From positions 62,001 to 126,000 of the forward strand of contig CAJOHD010000009.1 of assembly GCA_905234275.1 (NCBI GenBank): a DNA stretch of 64,000 nucleotides. Reading direction: 5' to 3'. Source of the DNA: an uncultured Bacteroidales bacterium (lineage in GTDB: Bacteria > Bacteroidota > Bacteroidia > Bacteroidales > F082). The position numbers and the translations under genes are program-made. The notes under the pieces were generated by a model. It did not search any database. It was not told where the DNA came from and was given only the letters and a program-made list of their open reading frames with translations. This document shows positions 30,805 to 41,200 of this stretch, in pieces. Every line of letters begins with the position of its first letter. Positions within the stretch are counted from its first letter, which is position 1.

Positions 30805-32740
30805 ACCTCTTCATCACCACGTAAGCCTCTTGGATTCCGAGCTCGCCAGCTTTACTTAAATCCTTGATAGCCTGTGTTTTATTGTTAAGATAAAGAAGCG
30901 TCAACGCACGGTTGTAATACGCTTCGGCGAGGTTTTTCTCGTATTGTATCGCCTTGGTGTAGTCGTCGATTGCCTTTTCAAACTCCTGCATCTGCAGATG
31001 GATGTTGCCAAGGTTGTACCACACATAAGGATTGCGTTTGTTTTTATTCAAAACATTGGTGATTGTCGCCAGAGACTGCTCATAATCAGGCTTTTCCGGT
31101 GCCTGCGTGAAGCTCTCTGTGGCTCTTTTCTGCGTGATGTAGATGGAGTTGTCGTAGTTTTTGTCGTTGGCAAGCAGCTCGGCCTTGGCATTTTGAAGCA
31201 CCGACAGGTTGATGCCGGCATAAACGCCTAACACGGGGTCATCGAGCAGCGACATGAATATTTTTTCGCCTCGCTGATAATTGAAAATCTCGAAGTTGTA
31301 AATGCCGTTAAGAAAATCTTTAAGATTCTGACTGTCAACGTTTTCGATGAGTACATCGTTGATATACGAGACGTGGTTCTCATCGAACAGGTCGTTCACT
31401 ACGAACGCCATCTTTCCTTTGAAGTTGTTGGTTTGCGAAATCTGGCTTAGCGTGGCGTCGATGTAGTAGTTGTCGCCTTCGGTGATGTTGACGATAAGAC
31501 TTCCGCGCGGTCTGATGTCGATGTCGGAGAACTGTATGAGGGTCTTCTGGCGGTTGCCGTCAACGAAGTCGGATTCGAAGTTGATGATTTTGTTGTAATC
31601 CATCTTGGAATAATGGGCGAAGAGCGAGTCGACATTGGCCTGGTCTTCACTCACGAATGCCATGATTTGTTTGGCATGCCACTGATCCTGTTCAGCTCCT
31701 TGGATGTCGTTTTTCTCAAATTTCACCACCGATCTGTTTATCCACGCGTCGATGAAATCAGGGAAGAGCTCGATGACCTTGGTGAAGTCGTCTTCAGCAG
31801 CGTCCCAGTCCTGCATCTTGAAATAAAGGATACCTCTGTTGAAATATCCGTAGATGTTTTGTGGGTTTATCTCAATCACCTTATTATATAACGCCAATGC
31901 GACGTCGTATTCTTCGCGGATGGAATAGATGATGGCTCGGTTGAAATAGGTGAGGGCGTTACGCTGGTCGAGGTTGTTCACTTTCTCGTAGTCTCTCAAC
32001 GCCGCTACGGTGTCGCCGAGGTTGAGGTAAGCCACGGCTCTGTTGAAATAGATGAGCGGGTTGTCCTTGTCCATGCTCAGAGCGTTGTTGAAGTCGTCCA
32101 TTGCTGCCTGATATTCCTCGCGCTCAAGTTCTATCATGCCTTTGCGCACCACGGCTTCGATGTTGAAGAAGTCGTTATAGACAGCGCTGTTCATGTCGCT
32201 CAAGGCTCCGTCGAGGTCGTCGAGATAGCGTTTTGCGATGCCTCGGGAGATGTAGGCGTTAGCATTTTCTGGATTGATAATCAATGCTGTGTCGAATTCT
32301 GCGACAGCGTTTTTATAGTCGTTGAGATGCATGAGTGTCGAGCCTGACGCGATGTGCAGCTCTTCGCTGAAAGGGTCGAGACTGATAGCTTTTTGGAAGT
32401 CAGCCATAGCATCGGCGTAGTTCGAGAGACGGTCGTTGGCGACGCCACGGTAATGATAGGCTCGCACATACAGCGGATGTATCTCGAGCGTGCGCGTGAA
32501 GTCTTCAACGGCGCCGTTGTAGTCGCCCAGACTGAATTTAGCTATTCCGCGAAGGAAATATGCCTCAAAATCGTTGGGTTTGGCGATGGTGGCTATGTTG
32601 AAATTATGTATCGCCTCGGTGTAATTCTCCTTCGAAAGCTCCAGCTTGCCCATCAAGATGTAATGCTTGTGGTTTATCTGGGCGCTCACCTCCGTCAAGG
32701 AAAAGAGGAGGAAAAACAATATGACGATAAGCTTTTTCAA
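30797..32740 (-). CDS. Secreted tetratricopeptide-repeat protein
   Basis: The 647-residue product has a signal peptide (1-20) and at least ten TPR units, about 34 residues each (for example YFLRGIAKFSLGDYNGAVED, NANAYISRGIAKRYLDDLDG), in two blocks separated by a non-TPR region (about 375-530), with a final TPR pair near 565-635. It is probably a periplasmic scaffold. It is the last gene of a tonB-LytTR-TPR run, 2 bp after the LytTR gene. Confidence 0.88.
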   Translation of the reverse strand: MKKLIVILFFLLFSLTEVSAQINHKHYILMGKLELSKENYTEAIHNFNIATIAKPNDFEAYFLRGIAKFSLGDYNGAVEDFTRTLEIHPLYVRAYHYRGVANDRLSNYADAMADFQKAISLDPFSEELHIASGSTLMHLNDYKNAVAEFDTALIINPENANAYISRGIAKRYLDDLDGALSDMNSAVYNDFFNIEAVVRKGMIELEREEYQAAMDDFNNALSMDKDNPLIYFNRAVAYLNLGDTVAALRDYEKVNNLDQRNALTYFNRAIIYSIREEYDVALALYNKVIEINPQNIYGYFNRGILYFKMQDWDAAEDDFTKVIELFPDFIDAWINRSVVKFEKNDIQGAEQDQWHAKQIMAFVSEDQANVDSLFAHYSKMDYNKIINFESDFVDGNRQKTLIQFSDIDIRPRGSLIVNITEGDNYYIDATLSQISQTNNFKGKMAFVVNDLFDENHVSYINDVLIENVDSQNLKDFLNGIYNFEIFNYQRGEKIFMSLLDDPVLGVYAGINLSVLQNAKAELLANDKNYDNSIYITQKRATESFTQAPEKPDYEQSLATITNVLNKNKRNPYVWYNLGNIHLQMQEFEKAIDDYTKAIQYEKNLAEAYYNRALTLLYLNNKTQAIKDLSKAGELGIQEAYVVMKRFN

Positions 32741-32742
32741 GG

Positions 32743-33645
32743 TTATTTCTGGTATTTCATGAATGCCTCCATGATGGCTTCCTGATATGTCTTCGACACC
32801 GTGATGTCCTTGATGCTGGTGGTGTCGAACTGTATGATGAATTCCGTCACGTCTTTTTTTAACGAGGTGACGTGCAGCAGGTTAATCATAAACGAACGGT
32901 GGCAACGTTGGATAGGGGTGTCGCGAAGGTCGTCTGACAGCTTCTTGAGGTTTGTCCTCAGAAGGAAATCGACGATTTTGTCGTTGTTTATGTATTTGAC
33001 AATCACATAGTTATCGGCGGCCTCAGCATAAAGGATGTTCTCGATATTGATAGAGAGACGGATTTCGCCTTTCTCATCTTTCAGATGCACGATATTGCTT
33101 TCAGGTATTCTTGCGTCAATCTCTTTTATCCTGTTTTTAAGATATTGGTTATCAAGGAAAAGAAGCGAGATGGTGTAGGGGATGAGTAGCATCCACACTG
33201 TGTTGGCTGTCGATTTCCAGAAGATGGAGTAGATGGCCTCCCATGTCGTCATTTCTGGATTGTCGTTGAGGAAGTTGTCGATGAATCCTACTTTATATGC
33301 TACGAAGGTGTAGAATATTGACAGTATCACGGCATCGCTGACGAGCCAGATGACGTAGTCGGGGAATGTGAGCTGTACTTTTTTCACCACAAAGTTCATG
33401 ATGACGCGGCTGAGTGACACTACCACCATGCCGATTAGCACCATGAGTGACGAATACATGAAGTAGTTGGTGCTGTTGATGTTGTGAATCCAGGTTTCGG
33501 AGTTGAATGGCCTGAAGATGTTTATGAACACCAAAGAATAAACAGTGGTGAAGAGTATCATCCTCACCACGTTGTTTGTTTCCAACAAGTAGCTTGGCAG
33601 CTCCTTGTTGCCGAATATTTTCAGTTTATACTTTCTTGTATCCAC
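32743..33645 (-). CDS. Membrane-bound LytTR-type DNA-binding regulator
   Basis: The 300-residue product has four membrane helices (about 27-45, 63-90, 98-118, 140-165) and a C-terminal LytTR domain (about 185-298, with ILYAEAADNYVIVKY and the IQRCHRSFMINLLHV recognition region). It lacks a receiver domain, so it probably senses a membrane or envelope signal directly. The start codon is GTG 33643-33645, overlapping the tonB stop in TAGTG, so the two are coupled. Confidence 0.88.
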   Translation of the reverse strand: MDTRKYKLKIFGNKELPSYLLETNNVVRMILFTTVYSLVFINIFRPFNSETWIHNINSTNYFMYSSLMVLIGMVVVSLSRVIMNFVVKKVQLTFPDYVIWLVSDAVILSIFYTFVAYKVGFIDNFLNDNPEMTTWEAIYSIFWKSTANTVWMLLIPYTISLLFLDNQYLKNRIKEIDARIPESNIVHLKDEKGEIRLSINIENILYAEAADNYVIVKYINNDKIVDFLLRTNLKKLSDDLRDTPIQRCHRSFMINLLHVTSLKKDVTEFIIQFDTTSIKDITVSKTYQEAIMEAFMKYQK

Positions 33646-34325
33646 TACTGAAGTTTGAACACGATAGGCAGTGTGTACTGAACACGCACTGGGTTACCGC
33701 GCTGTTTGCCAGGTTTGAATTTAGGCAGGGTCTGCACCACGCGCACAGCTTCCTCATCGCAGCCACCGCCGATGCCACGGAGCACTCTCACGTTTGAGAT
33801 GGAGCCGTCTTTCTCAACGACGAATCCAACGAACACTCTACCTTGGATGTCACTCTCGCGAGCCATCATAGGGTATTTGAGGTTTTTCTGGACATATTCG
33901 AGAAGTTTTGCAGTACCGCCAGGGAATTCTGGGTTTTCCTCCACTGAGAGGAACACTTCCTCTTCAACGATTTCTTCTTCTTCGATTTCAGGAGCTTCGT
34001 AAACGTATTCCTCGATGACTTCGTCCTGGTCAACTTCAGCGTTGATATCGATGTCTTCAACTTCGGTGTCGTCTTCCACCACCTGGATCTGTGTGACCTG
34101 TGGCTTTGGAGCTTGGACCTGAGGCTTTGGCTGTTCCTGTTTTGTGATTTCCATTTCCTCATCCATTACCTCAACAGTTCTTGCAAATGCTTCATACTGC
34201 TGTTTGTCGTAGCTTCTGTATTCGAAGACGCGCCAAATAACAAACAATGCAACAACCAAACCGATAAGTGTGAAAGTTAACCTCTTGTCGTCAAGATTCG
34301 CTTTTGGTGATTTTTTTATTTCCAT
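33645..34325 (-). CDS. tonB: TonB-family energy transducer
   Basis: The 226-residue product has a membrane helix (about 16-33), a Pro/Gln/Glu-rich periplasmic spacer (50-125) and a C-terminal TonB domain (about 132-226) with FPGG, YPMMARESDIQGRVFVGF and the VRVQYTLPIVFKL end. It transmits proton-motive energy to TonB-dependent outer-membrane transporters. Its position after ruvA-sprA-gcvH-vanZ is the conserved Bacteroidetes order. Confidence 0.93.
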   Translation of the reverse strand: MEIKKSPKANLDDKRLTFTLIGLVVALFVIWRVFEYRSYDKQQYEAFARTVEVMDEEMEITKQEQPKPQVQAPKPQVTQIQVVEDDTEVEDIDINAEVDQDEVIEEYVYEAPEIEEEEIVEEEVFLSVEENPEFPGGTAKLLEYVQKNLKYPMMARESDIQGRVFVGFVVEKDGSISNVRVLRGIGGGCDEEAVRVVQTLPKFKPGKQRGNPVRVQYTLPIVFKLQ

Positions 34326-34388
34326 AACGTTAAATTTTATTCCTATTTAAAAACGCTGCGAAGTTAGCAAAAATTATTGAATATGGAA

Positions 34389-34790
34389 CTATTTTTTTAT
34401 CATTTTTTTTCGGAAAATGATTTTAAATATCAAAATGCCTAATACACAACCGATTACGTCGGCAAGAAAATCAAAAAAATTAGCTTCTCTATCTGGGAGG
34501 AAACACTGTATTATTTCTGTCAGAGCGCCGTAGAATATTGATATTAAAAGTGTAACTAATTGAAGAACGTTGCGATACGATATGTCTCTTTCGCAATATT
34601 CACGGCGATAGCCCCAGATTATTGAATAAGAGAAAGCAGCAAACATGATGCCGTGGACTATTTTATCGGGTCTAAGATAAGCCCAATTAGTCGGGACACC
34701 ATGAAAATACGACCCCGGCAAGCCGCAGAGAATCATGATGATGATACCGCAGAATAGGCCGGGGTAGATATGTCTTGTCAGACGTGCCAA
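34389..34790 (-). CDS. VanZ-family membrane protein
   Basis: The 133-residue product has four membrane helices and the VanZ hallmarks: DKIVHGIMF (residues about 42-50), TEIIQCFLPDREANFFDF and the following DVIGCVLG. The biochemical role of the family is not settled. It starts 3 bp after gcvH. Confidence 0.85.
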   Translation of the reverse strand: MARLTRHIYPGLFCGIIIMILCGLPGSYFHGVPTNWAYLRPDKIVHGIMFAAFSYSIIWGYRREYCERDISYRNVLQLVTLLISIFYGALTEIIQCFLPDREANFFDFLADVIGCVLGILIFKIIFRKKMIKK

Positions 34791-34793
34791 AGA

Positions 34794-35171
34794 TTATCCG
34801 ATGAGGGCTTTGTAACCTTCAGCGTCGAGGAGGTTGTCCATCTCAGCTGCGTTAGTGACTTCAACTTTGATGATCCAGCCTTCGCCGTATGGGTCGCTGT
34901 TAACTTTCTCTGGAGCGTCGGCGAGTTCTTCGTTGAATTCGATGACTTTGCCGCCTACTGGCATGAACATCTCTGAAGATGTCTTAACAGCCTCGATTGT
35001 GCCGAATGTCTCTTCAGCCTCGAGTGTCTCGTCAAGTGTGTCAACATCAACGAAAACGATGTCGCCAAGTTCGTGTTGTGCATAGTCGGTGATACCGATG
35101 TAAGCGTTGTCTCCTTCTAAACGGATCCATTCGTGATCCTTAGTGTACTTTAAGTTTGTTGGAATATTCAT
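34794..35171 (-). CDS. gcvH: Glycine cleavage system H protein
   Basis: The 125-residue lipoyl carrier protein shuttles the aminomethyl group in glycine cleavage, linking to one-carbon folate metabolism with glyA and 5-formyl-THF ligase. The lipoylated lysine is Lys63 in [11 protein letters not shown], and HEWIR (13-17) and SDPYGEGWI are family signatures. Its promoter box and a dispersed repeat lie in the 124-bp gap before it. Confidence 0.97.
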   Translation of the reverse strand: MNIPTNLKYTKDHEWIRLEGDNAYIGITDYAQHELGDIVFVDVDTLDETLEAEETFGTIEAVKTSSEMFMPVGGKVIEFNEELADAPEKVNSDPYGEGWIIKVEVTNAAEMDNLLDAEGYKALIG

Positions 35172-35209
35172 ATCTAATTTTTAATAGTTTGTTATTCAAT
35201 TATTTAAGA

Positions 35210-35245
35210 TTTATCCATTTCGCTTTGCTGCAGTCGAAATGACAC
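35210..35245 (-). repeat. Dispersed repeat, copy 3, in the gcvH leader
   Basis: CATTTCGCTTTGCTGCAGTC then GAAATGAC. It starts 3 bp after the -7 box and would be the beginning of the transcript. Confidence 0.6.
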
Positions 35246-35247
35246 TG

Positions 35248-35255
35248 CAAAAATA
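35248..35255 (-). promoter_or_regulatory. -7 box for gcvH
   Basis: TATTTTTG on the minus strand, directly upstream of the repeat at 35210-35245. Confidence 0.5.
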
Positions 35256-35295
35256 CAATTTATTTTATCATGATTAACATTTATAAAAATATTTT

Positions 35296-38200
35296 TTATT
35301 GCGACAGGCTGAAGCGTGCCGTGATGCCTGCAAACACGTTGGTTGTCTTGTAGGCGTTGGCGATGAACGGATTTGTCATGTCATATTTGAAGAACACCTG
35401 CATGCCGAGACGCTGGCTTAAAGTGTAGTCTCCGGTGAGGTAGATGTTGATTTTATCCTGACCAGAAGAGATCTGGCTGTTGCCCTCGTCGATGCTTCTC
35501 AAGGTAGTCTTGTCGCGTCTGAATCCCAAGTCGAGCTTGATCTTGAGGTCGTTGCTCACTTTCTTTGAACCGCTTCCGTCGAACAGCGAGATGCTGAATC
35601 CGAGGTCTTTGAAGGTGTAGCCGCATCCGATGACGATCTCACGTCCGTTAACCTCAGTGATTTGATTGTTGCTGAAGCCCAAAGTCACAGTCCTTGACTT
35701 CTTGTATTCGATAGAAGGGGTGAGACTGTTGGTGAATGCCAGGTTGATGCCCAACAATGGCGTATATTGCTCGCTGATGAGAATCTGCGACATGTCGTAC
35801 TGTGGGATTCTTGTGTTGGTACCGGTGTACACAGCCATATCGTTGTTAGCGTCGTAGTTGATGTCGTTTGACCAAGCCGATATTGAGAATGTAGATTTAT
35901 ATCCGTGTGTCAGGGTGATTGTCTTGAAGTATTTCTTCAAAGCTGGAATCTTCGTGAGACCAGTGAATTTAATGTTCCAGTTAGGCAATGCCACTTTTTG
36001 GAACAGGCCGAATGAGACGCTGTTCGGGCTCTGGCCGCTGTATGCCGCGAGGAAGGCGTAGGTGAGCACCTCCTGTGAGTTCGAAGTGTAACCGTATGGG
36101 TATCTTTCTCCAGTGCTCTCGTCGTCGATGTAAGGCTCGCCCATATTGACCCATGTGCTGTTTTCGTGCGCCAGACGGTTAGCAATCTCTAATCGGTATT
36201 CACGAAGGTTGTTGAAGAGTTTGTCGCCGTCAGCAAACGAAGTGGCTGTCATGAGGTAAGAGATGCTGTAGTTACCGCCTGTGGTCGGGGTGTAGAACTG
36301 GAATATTCCCATCTCGTCAGCGCGGAAGTATTCGGAGAAGTTCTCAGCGTAGGTGCGGTTACCGGTGACTTCTATGCTAAAATCGGTGAACGGCTCCATT
36401 GTCACCTTGTAATTATATGTCTCGCTCATTCGCTTGGTGTAAGGCCTGTTGAATGTCGAGTCGGTTGTGAGCCATCCCTTGTTGATGGCTGTGTTGAGCA
36501 CATCGTTGTTTTGACCGATGACGAAGCCCAAGCCTGGTGCCCAAGTGTGGTCCATACCTAACATGCTCGGTTCGGTCATGAAGCCCGGTAAGCTGACGCC
36601 AGCATTCTTAGAGTAGGTGAATGATATCTTCTTCACGCAGAAGATGATGCGTAAAGTGTTGTCGGCTATGGCTTTGCCGATGTTTGTCGACTCTTTCTTC
36701 TCTTTCTTTTGGATGCTGTCGTTAACCTTTTCTCTGCTTCTGTTGTTGTTTCGGTTATTATTGTTGGTACGACGAGGCGACATGAGGTTCTTGAGATATG
36801 TCGATCTGTTGTACAGCTTTGTCAAGTCGGCAGTGGCTGTGAACTGGACGTTGTTGTCGTTTTCGATGGTGTTACCCTGTCGCACCTGGGTGTAACGTGA
36901 GTTGGCGATCCAACGATAGTTGCCTGTGTAGTTGATCGTTGAGCCGAGCCAGTCGCAGAACGGAACTTTATTAATAGGTATAGTATAATTCAGTTTTACA
37001 GTCTGGTTGAAACGTGAGATGGAACCGAAGCTCAAGAGCTCGTCACGCACCGTGTCTCTGTTTGCCTTCCATTCGTCGCTGTCACGCTCCGGGTTTCCGG
37101 CAGGCTCATAGATGTAAGCCTGTGTCGCGGCGTTGTATGTGAAGTTGAGGTTCTTCGTGATGTCGTAACGGAAGTCGTAGTTTCTCGTCCAGTCCCAAGT
37201 CTTGGCCGTCGTTTCCTTCAGGAGGATAAGTCCTGAAGACTTGTTACGCATCTTTTGAGTATGAATCTGGCGATACATCTCCGTGTTGAACGAGAAGCTC
37301 TTCGGCAGATAGTAAAGGTTGAAGTCTTTGAAGAGCTGCATGTATTGTGATGAAGCCCATTTCTTCTTTGCGAAAGGAGTCCAAGGCTTGGCGCCAGTGG
37401 AGTAGGTGTATCCGATGCCGCCACGGTGTGACTTCTGACGGTTATATTCCAAGTCCGGTGATGACTGTTCTTGGTTGGTGTATGCGTATGATGCGTTGAG
37501 GTTCTCGACATCCCAGAAGTGCGGTTTCTTCGAGCCGACGCGGTTCTTACGCATATTGGTGACGTTGAAGTTGGTCTGCGTCGTCACGTCGCGCGACAAG
37601 TCGTTGAGCGAGTCTTTACCATGTTGGTCGAGATCTTGCAGCGAGCGTTTCAGCTTCACGTCAGGGTCGAGAGGGTTGTATTCAGGAGTGATGGTGGTGT
37701 TGTTATGGTCGAAGTGTACCGGCACTGTCATGCCGCTCTTCTCAGGTGCCATAAACTTACCGAGGTCGAGATCTGCTCCCACGCTGTAATACCTTTGCGC
37801 GCGCTGGTCGTTTTGCGTAATTTTAGTCTCGAGGGAACCATATCCTGCTGATTTGTAAGATCCTGCTACCGTCACACGACCGAGGTCGGCAAGATATGCC
37901 TCGACACGTCCCGTGGCAGCGTAACCTCCGTCGCTACTCAGGTCAGTCATACGTAACTCGTTGACCCACAATATGACACTCTTGTCTTGAGGTACTTCGC
38001 TGTCTTTTTTCGGGTTTCTGACACCGATCATCATGGAACGCACCTCGCTGATGGTAGGATTACCTAACACTTTGATGGTGTTCTTTCCGTCTGGCTCGGT
38101 GTAAAGCCTGTTGACCTTTATTTCGGTGTTGCCGTTGGCGATGGCGGTGTTACGGTTCGATTTCACGTTGACAACCTTGTCGAACTCAATCTCAAAGTTG

Positions 38201-41200
38201 TTCGATTCCGGCCAGATTGCATATTCGTCGGTTATCGACGTGCCCCACGGTGTCATCTTCAGTGGCACCTCGTATTCGTAATAGTTGTCGGTGAGGTCGG
38301 AGCCGAAACGGATGAATGCGGTGACCTCGTCGTCGTATACAGGGTCACTTTCGGAGAAGCTCTCGGCGTGGACGAACATCTTCAGTTTCTTATAGAATCG
38401 GAAGTCGAACTCTGTTGTCTTATAAACACCGCGAGCGTCGCCATCGACGAGGTTTTTCACCGTGAGCTGCAGTGCCTGCTCGTTCTGACGCACTGTTGAA
38501 GTGGCGCCGGTATAGACCTCCTGTTCGATGCCTGGCGGTATGCAGTAAGGCACTGGATAACGGCCGCTGTTCTCTTCCACGTTGACAGCCGACATCTCGA
38601 AGACAGTGTGGTTCGTCTGGTCACCAGGCTGGTATTCGCCTGGAGCTTGGATGGCGTTGGTATATGTACGCCATTCTCCTCTCACGAGGTCGAGGGTGGC
38701 AAAACGAAGCACGATGTCATCCTTGAAGCCTTTCAGGAACATACGCATGAAACGGATGGAGCTGAAGCCCTCAATGTTTCCTACCACACGGCTTGGCTCG
38801 CGCACCGGGATGCGGAACTGGTACCAGTTCACCCTTCGTGTCGTTCCATCGGCAACCTGCACTACAGCTTCGTGGATGTCAGAGATGAAGTTCTGTCCGG
38901 AAGTACGCATCTTTGCTGGGTCGAGGTCGATGACATACTGATAATAGTTCTCCGACTCGCTCAAGGTGTTGTCGCCGTTGATGTCTTCCTGATCTGGAAG
39001 GGTACTGTTGTTGGTAGTGTAGTCTTCGGTATATTCTGTCTCGGAAGGGGAGTTGCCTTCGTTGCCATTATATTTCTTGTAACGTTCGAGGATGCTTGAA
39101 TAAACAGGGTCGCTGTCGAAATCGCTTCCGCGGAAATAATGATAGTTATCGGATGACGGGTCGGTGCTGATCTGGTCGAAAGCTGTTGCATTGACTTTGG
39201 TTCTCATGGTGTTGATGAAGTCAGCGAAGAAAGAGCGCTCGTCGTTATCTTGTAATCCGTCGTAACCGATATCCTGATATTGACGTGATGACGGATCGGA
39301 GTTGAAGGCGTTGACAAGTGCTTGCAACGATGGCACGCGGCCCCAGACTGTGGTATCGACGTTCTCTACGACAGCTGTGGTAGGAAGTCCGTGCTCGTAT
39401 GCCTTTCGTCCATCACGGAGAATATCTTCGGAGACGTCACCGAGGTTGAAATACAGCTGACCGATATTAGTCTGATCCATACCTTCATAGAATGGGTCCA
39501 TCATCCAGAACTCGATGTATTCCACGTTGGTGGAGTTGAAGTCAGACGACTCGATGGCTCGCATGATACCGCCCCAGCGGTCTTCAGGGTTGTCGAAAGT
39601 GCCGTCTTCGTTAAGGTTATCGGTGTCGTAGTTGTAAGGACCACGTTCTTTTGGGTAGTATGCGAGGTTGAGTACCGACATGTTTGTAGAGGTACCTGCC
39701 TGGATGTCTTTGTTAGGATAGATTTCGGTGAGCAGAATCTGACGCACGCGGTTGTCGGAAAGCTCTTCGTTGGTGATGTTTGGTGGCAAGAGGTTGCCGT
39801 ATCTGTCGTAGAACACCGACTGGTCGATGGTGTACCATGCCAGTTTTGCGCGGTTCTTTCCGTTGGCTAGACCGCTGGATGCTCCTTCCGGGAAGAGGTT
39901 GCTTTGGTTTTGCGGGGTGCTGGCGAGATGCCAGAAGTTCCACTGGTGCATGTCGATGGTCGATTTAGCACCTTCAAAGTCGTCGATGTATGATGTTCCG
40001 GTCTGGCCGGCGCTCTTGTTGATGCCTTGTATGAAACGTGCGAACTCTCCAGATACCGTCACTCGCGACATGGTCTTTGTCTCGTAAAGAGGAAGCTTGT
40101 CGAGGACATCGGTAAGCCATTGTGACTCAGTCTGATAGTTGACGTCAAAGCCATAGATGGTGTTGGAGATCGGCTCGTCGTTATAATTAACCTTTGTGGT
40201 GTATGCGCGCTCGCTCAGATGGAGGATAGTACCTCCGATGATGAATGTCGGGTTGATTTCGTGCTCCACACGCGCTCCCAGATACGTCTTTCTGATTGTC
40301 GACAACGCCGTGTTGTTCTCGAGCGACACGTTGATTGTCGTTCCAGAATTGAGGAGAGCCTCATTAAGAATCGTCACGCGTCCGAGGGTGTAGTCAACGG
40401 TGTAATCGACGTTTTCCACCAGCGGGACACCGCCTGCCGTCACACGCACTGAACCTGGCTGCACGTTGAGGGCGTTGAGGTTGATTTCACTGCCTGACGA
40501 TGAGGTGTAGCGTCCTTCCAAACGGTATTTGTTCTTGTCGGTGTATTGCTGAGCCATCACCTTGGTCAAGGTGTAAAGGGAATCATATGCATATTTGTCA
40601 GCTAATACAGGATCATTTGGGAAAATTTTATTCCTGATCTGACTTCCGAAAGGCTCCAAAACGGTGAAATAGATACGTCCGTTTGACGCGTTGATAGTAC
40701 CTCCGTTAGTGGCTGCGCCGTTGATAAAGTCGAATATACCATCACCGCCTTCGATAGGGTTGTTCTGGCTATTCAAACGGTCCATGCCCATGAGGTTCAA
40801 CAACGAATATTCACGTATATCGTCTGGAGCGTCAGCAAAATAACCTGTAGCCACACCGTTGTCGTTGCCGAGATAGAGGATGTCCATCGTGAAGTTAAGC
40901 GCCGCCACCTGATAGGCTCTGATGTTATAGACGTTCTTCATCATAAGGTTCCACATTGGCATCTTGGTGTTGACGGTGGTACTCTTCAACATCTTGGCTG
41001 TCAGAAGGTTCGGCTCTTGAATACCTTGGTCTGAGAATTCACCTACTTGGAAAACTCCGTCTTGTCCGATGACGGTGTACTGATATGCGACAGCGAGGGT
41101 CTGGTTGGAGTTGAGCGTGATGTTCAACGTGATGAAACCGAGTTTGCGGTTCACGGAGTATTCGTTTGCGCTCAGTTTTCTCGCTTTTTGAATCTTCTCA

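Noticed and set aside
34340..34380. -7 box for tonB
   Set aside because: TAATTTTTG has one base too many between TA and TTTG.
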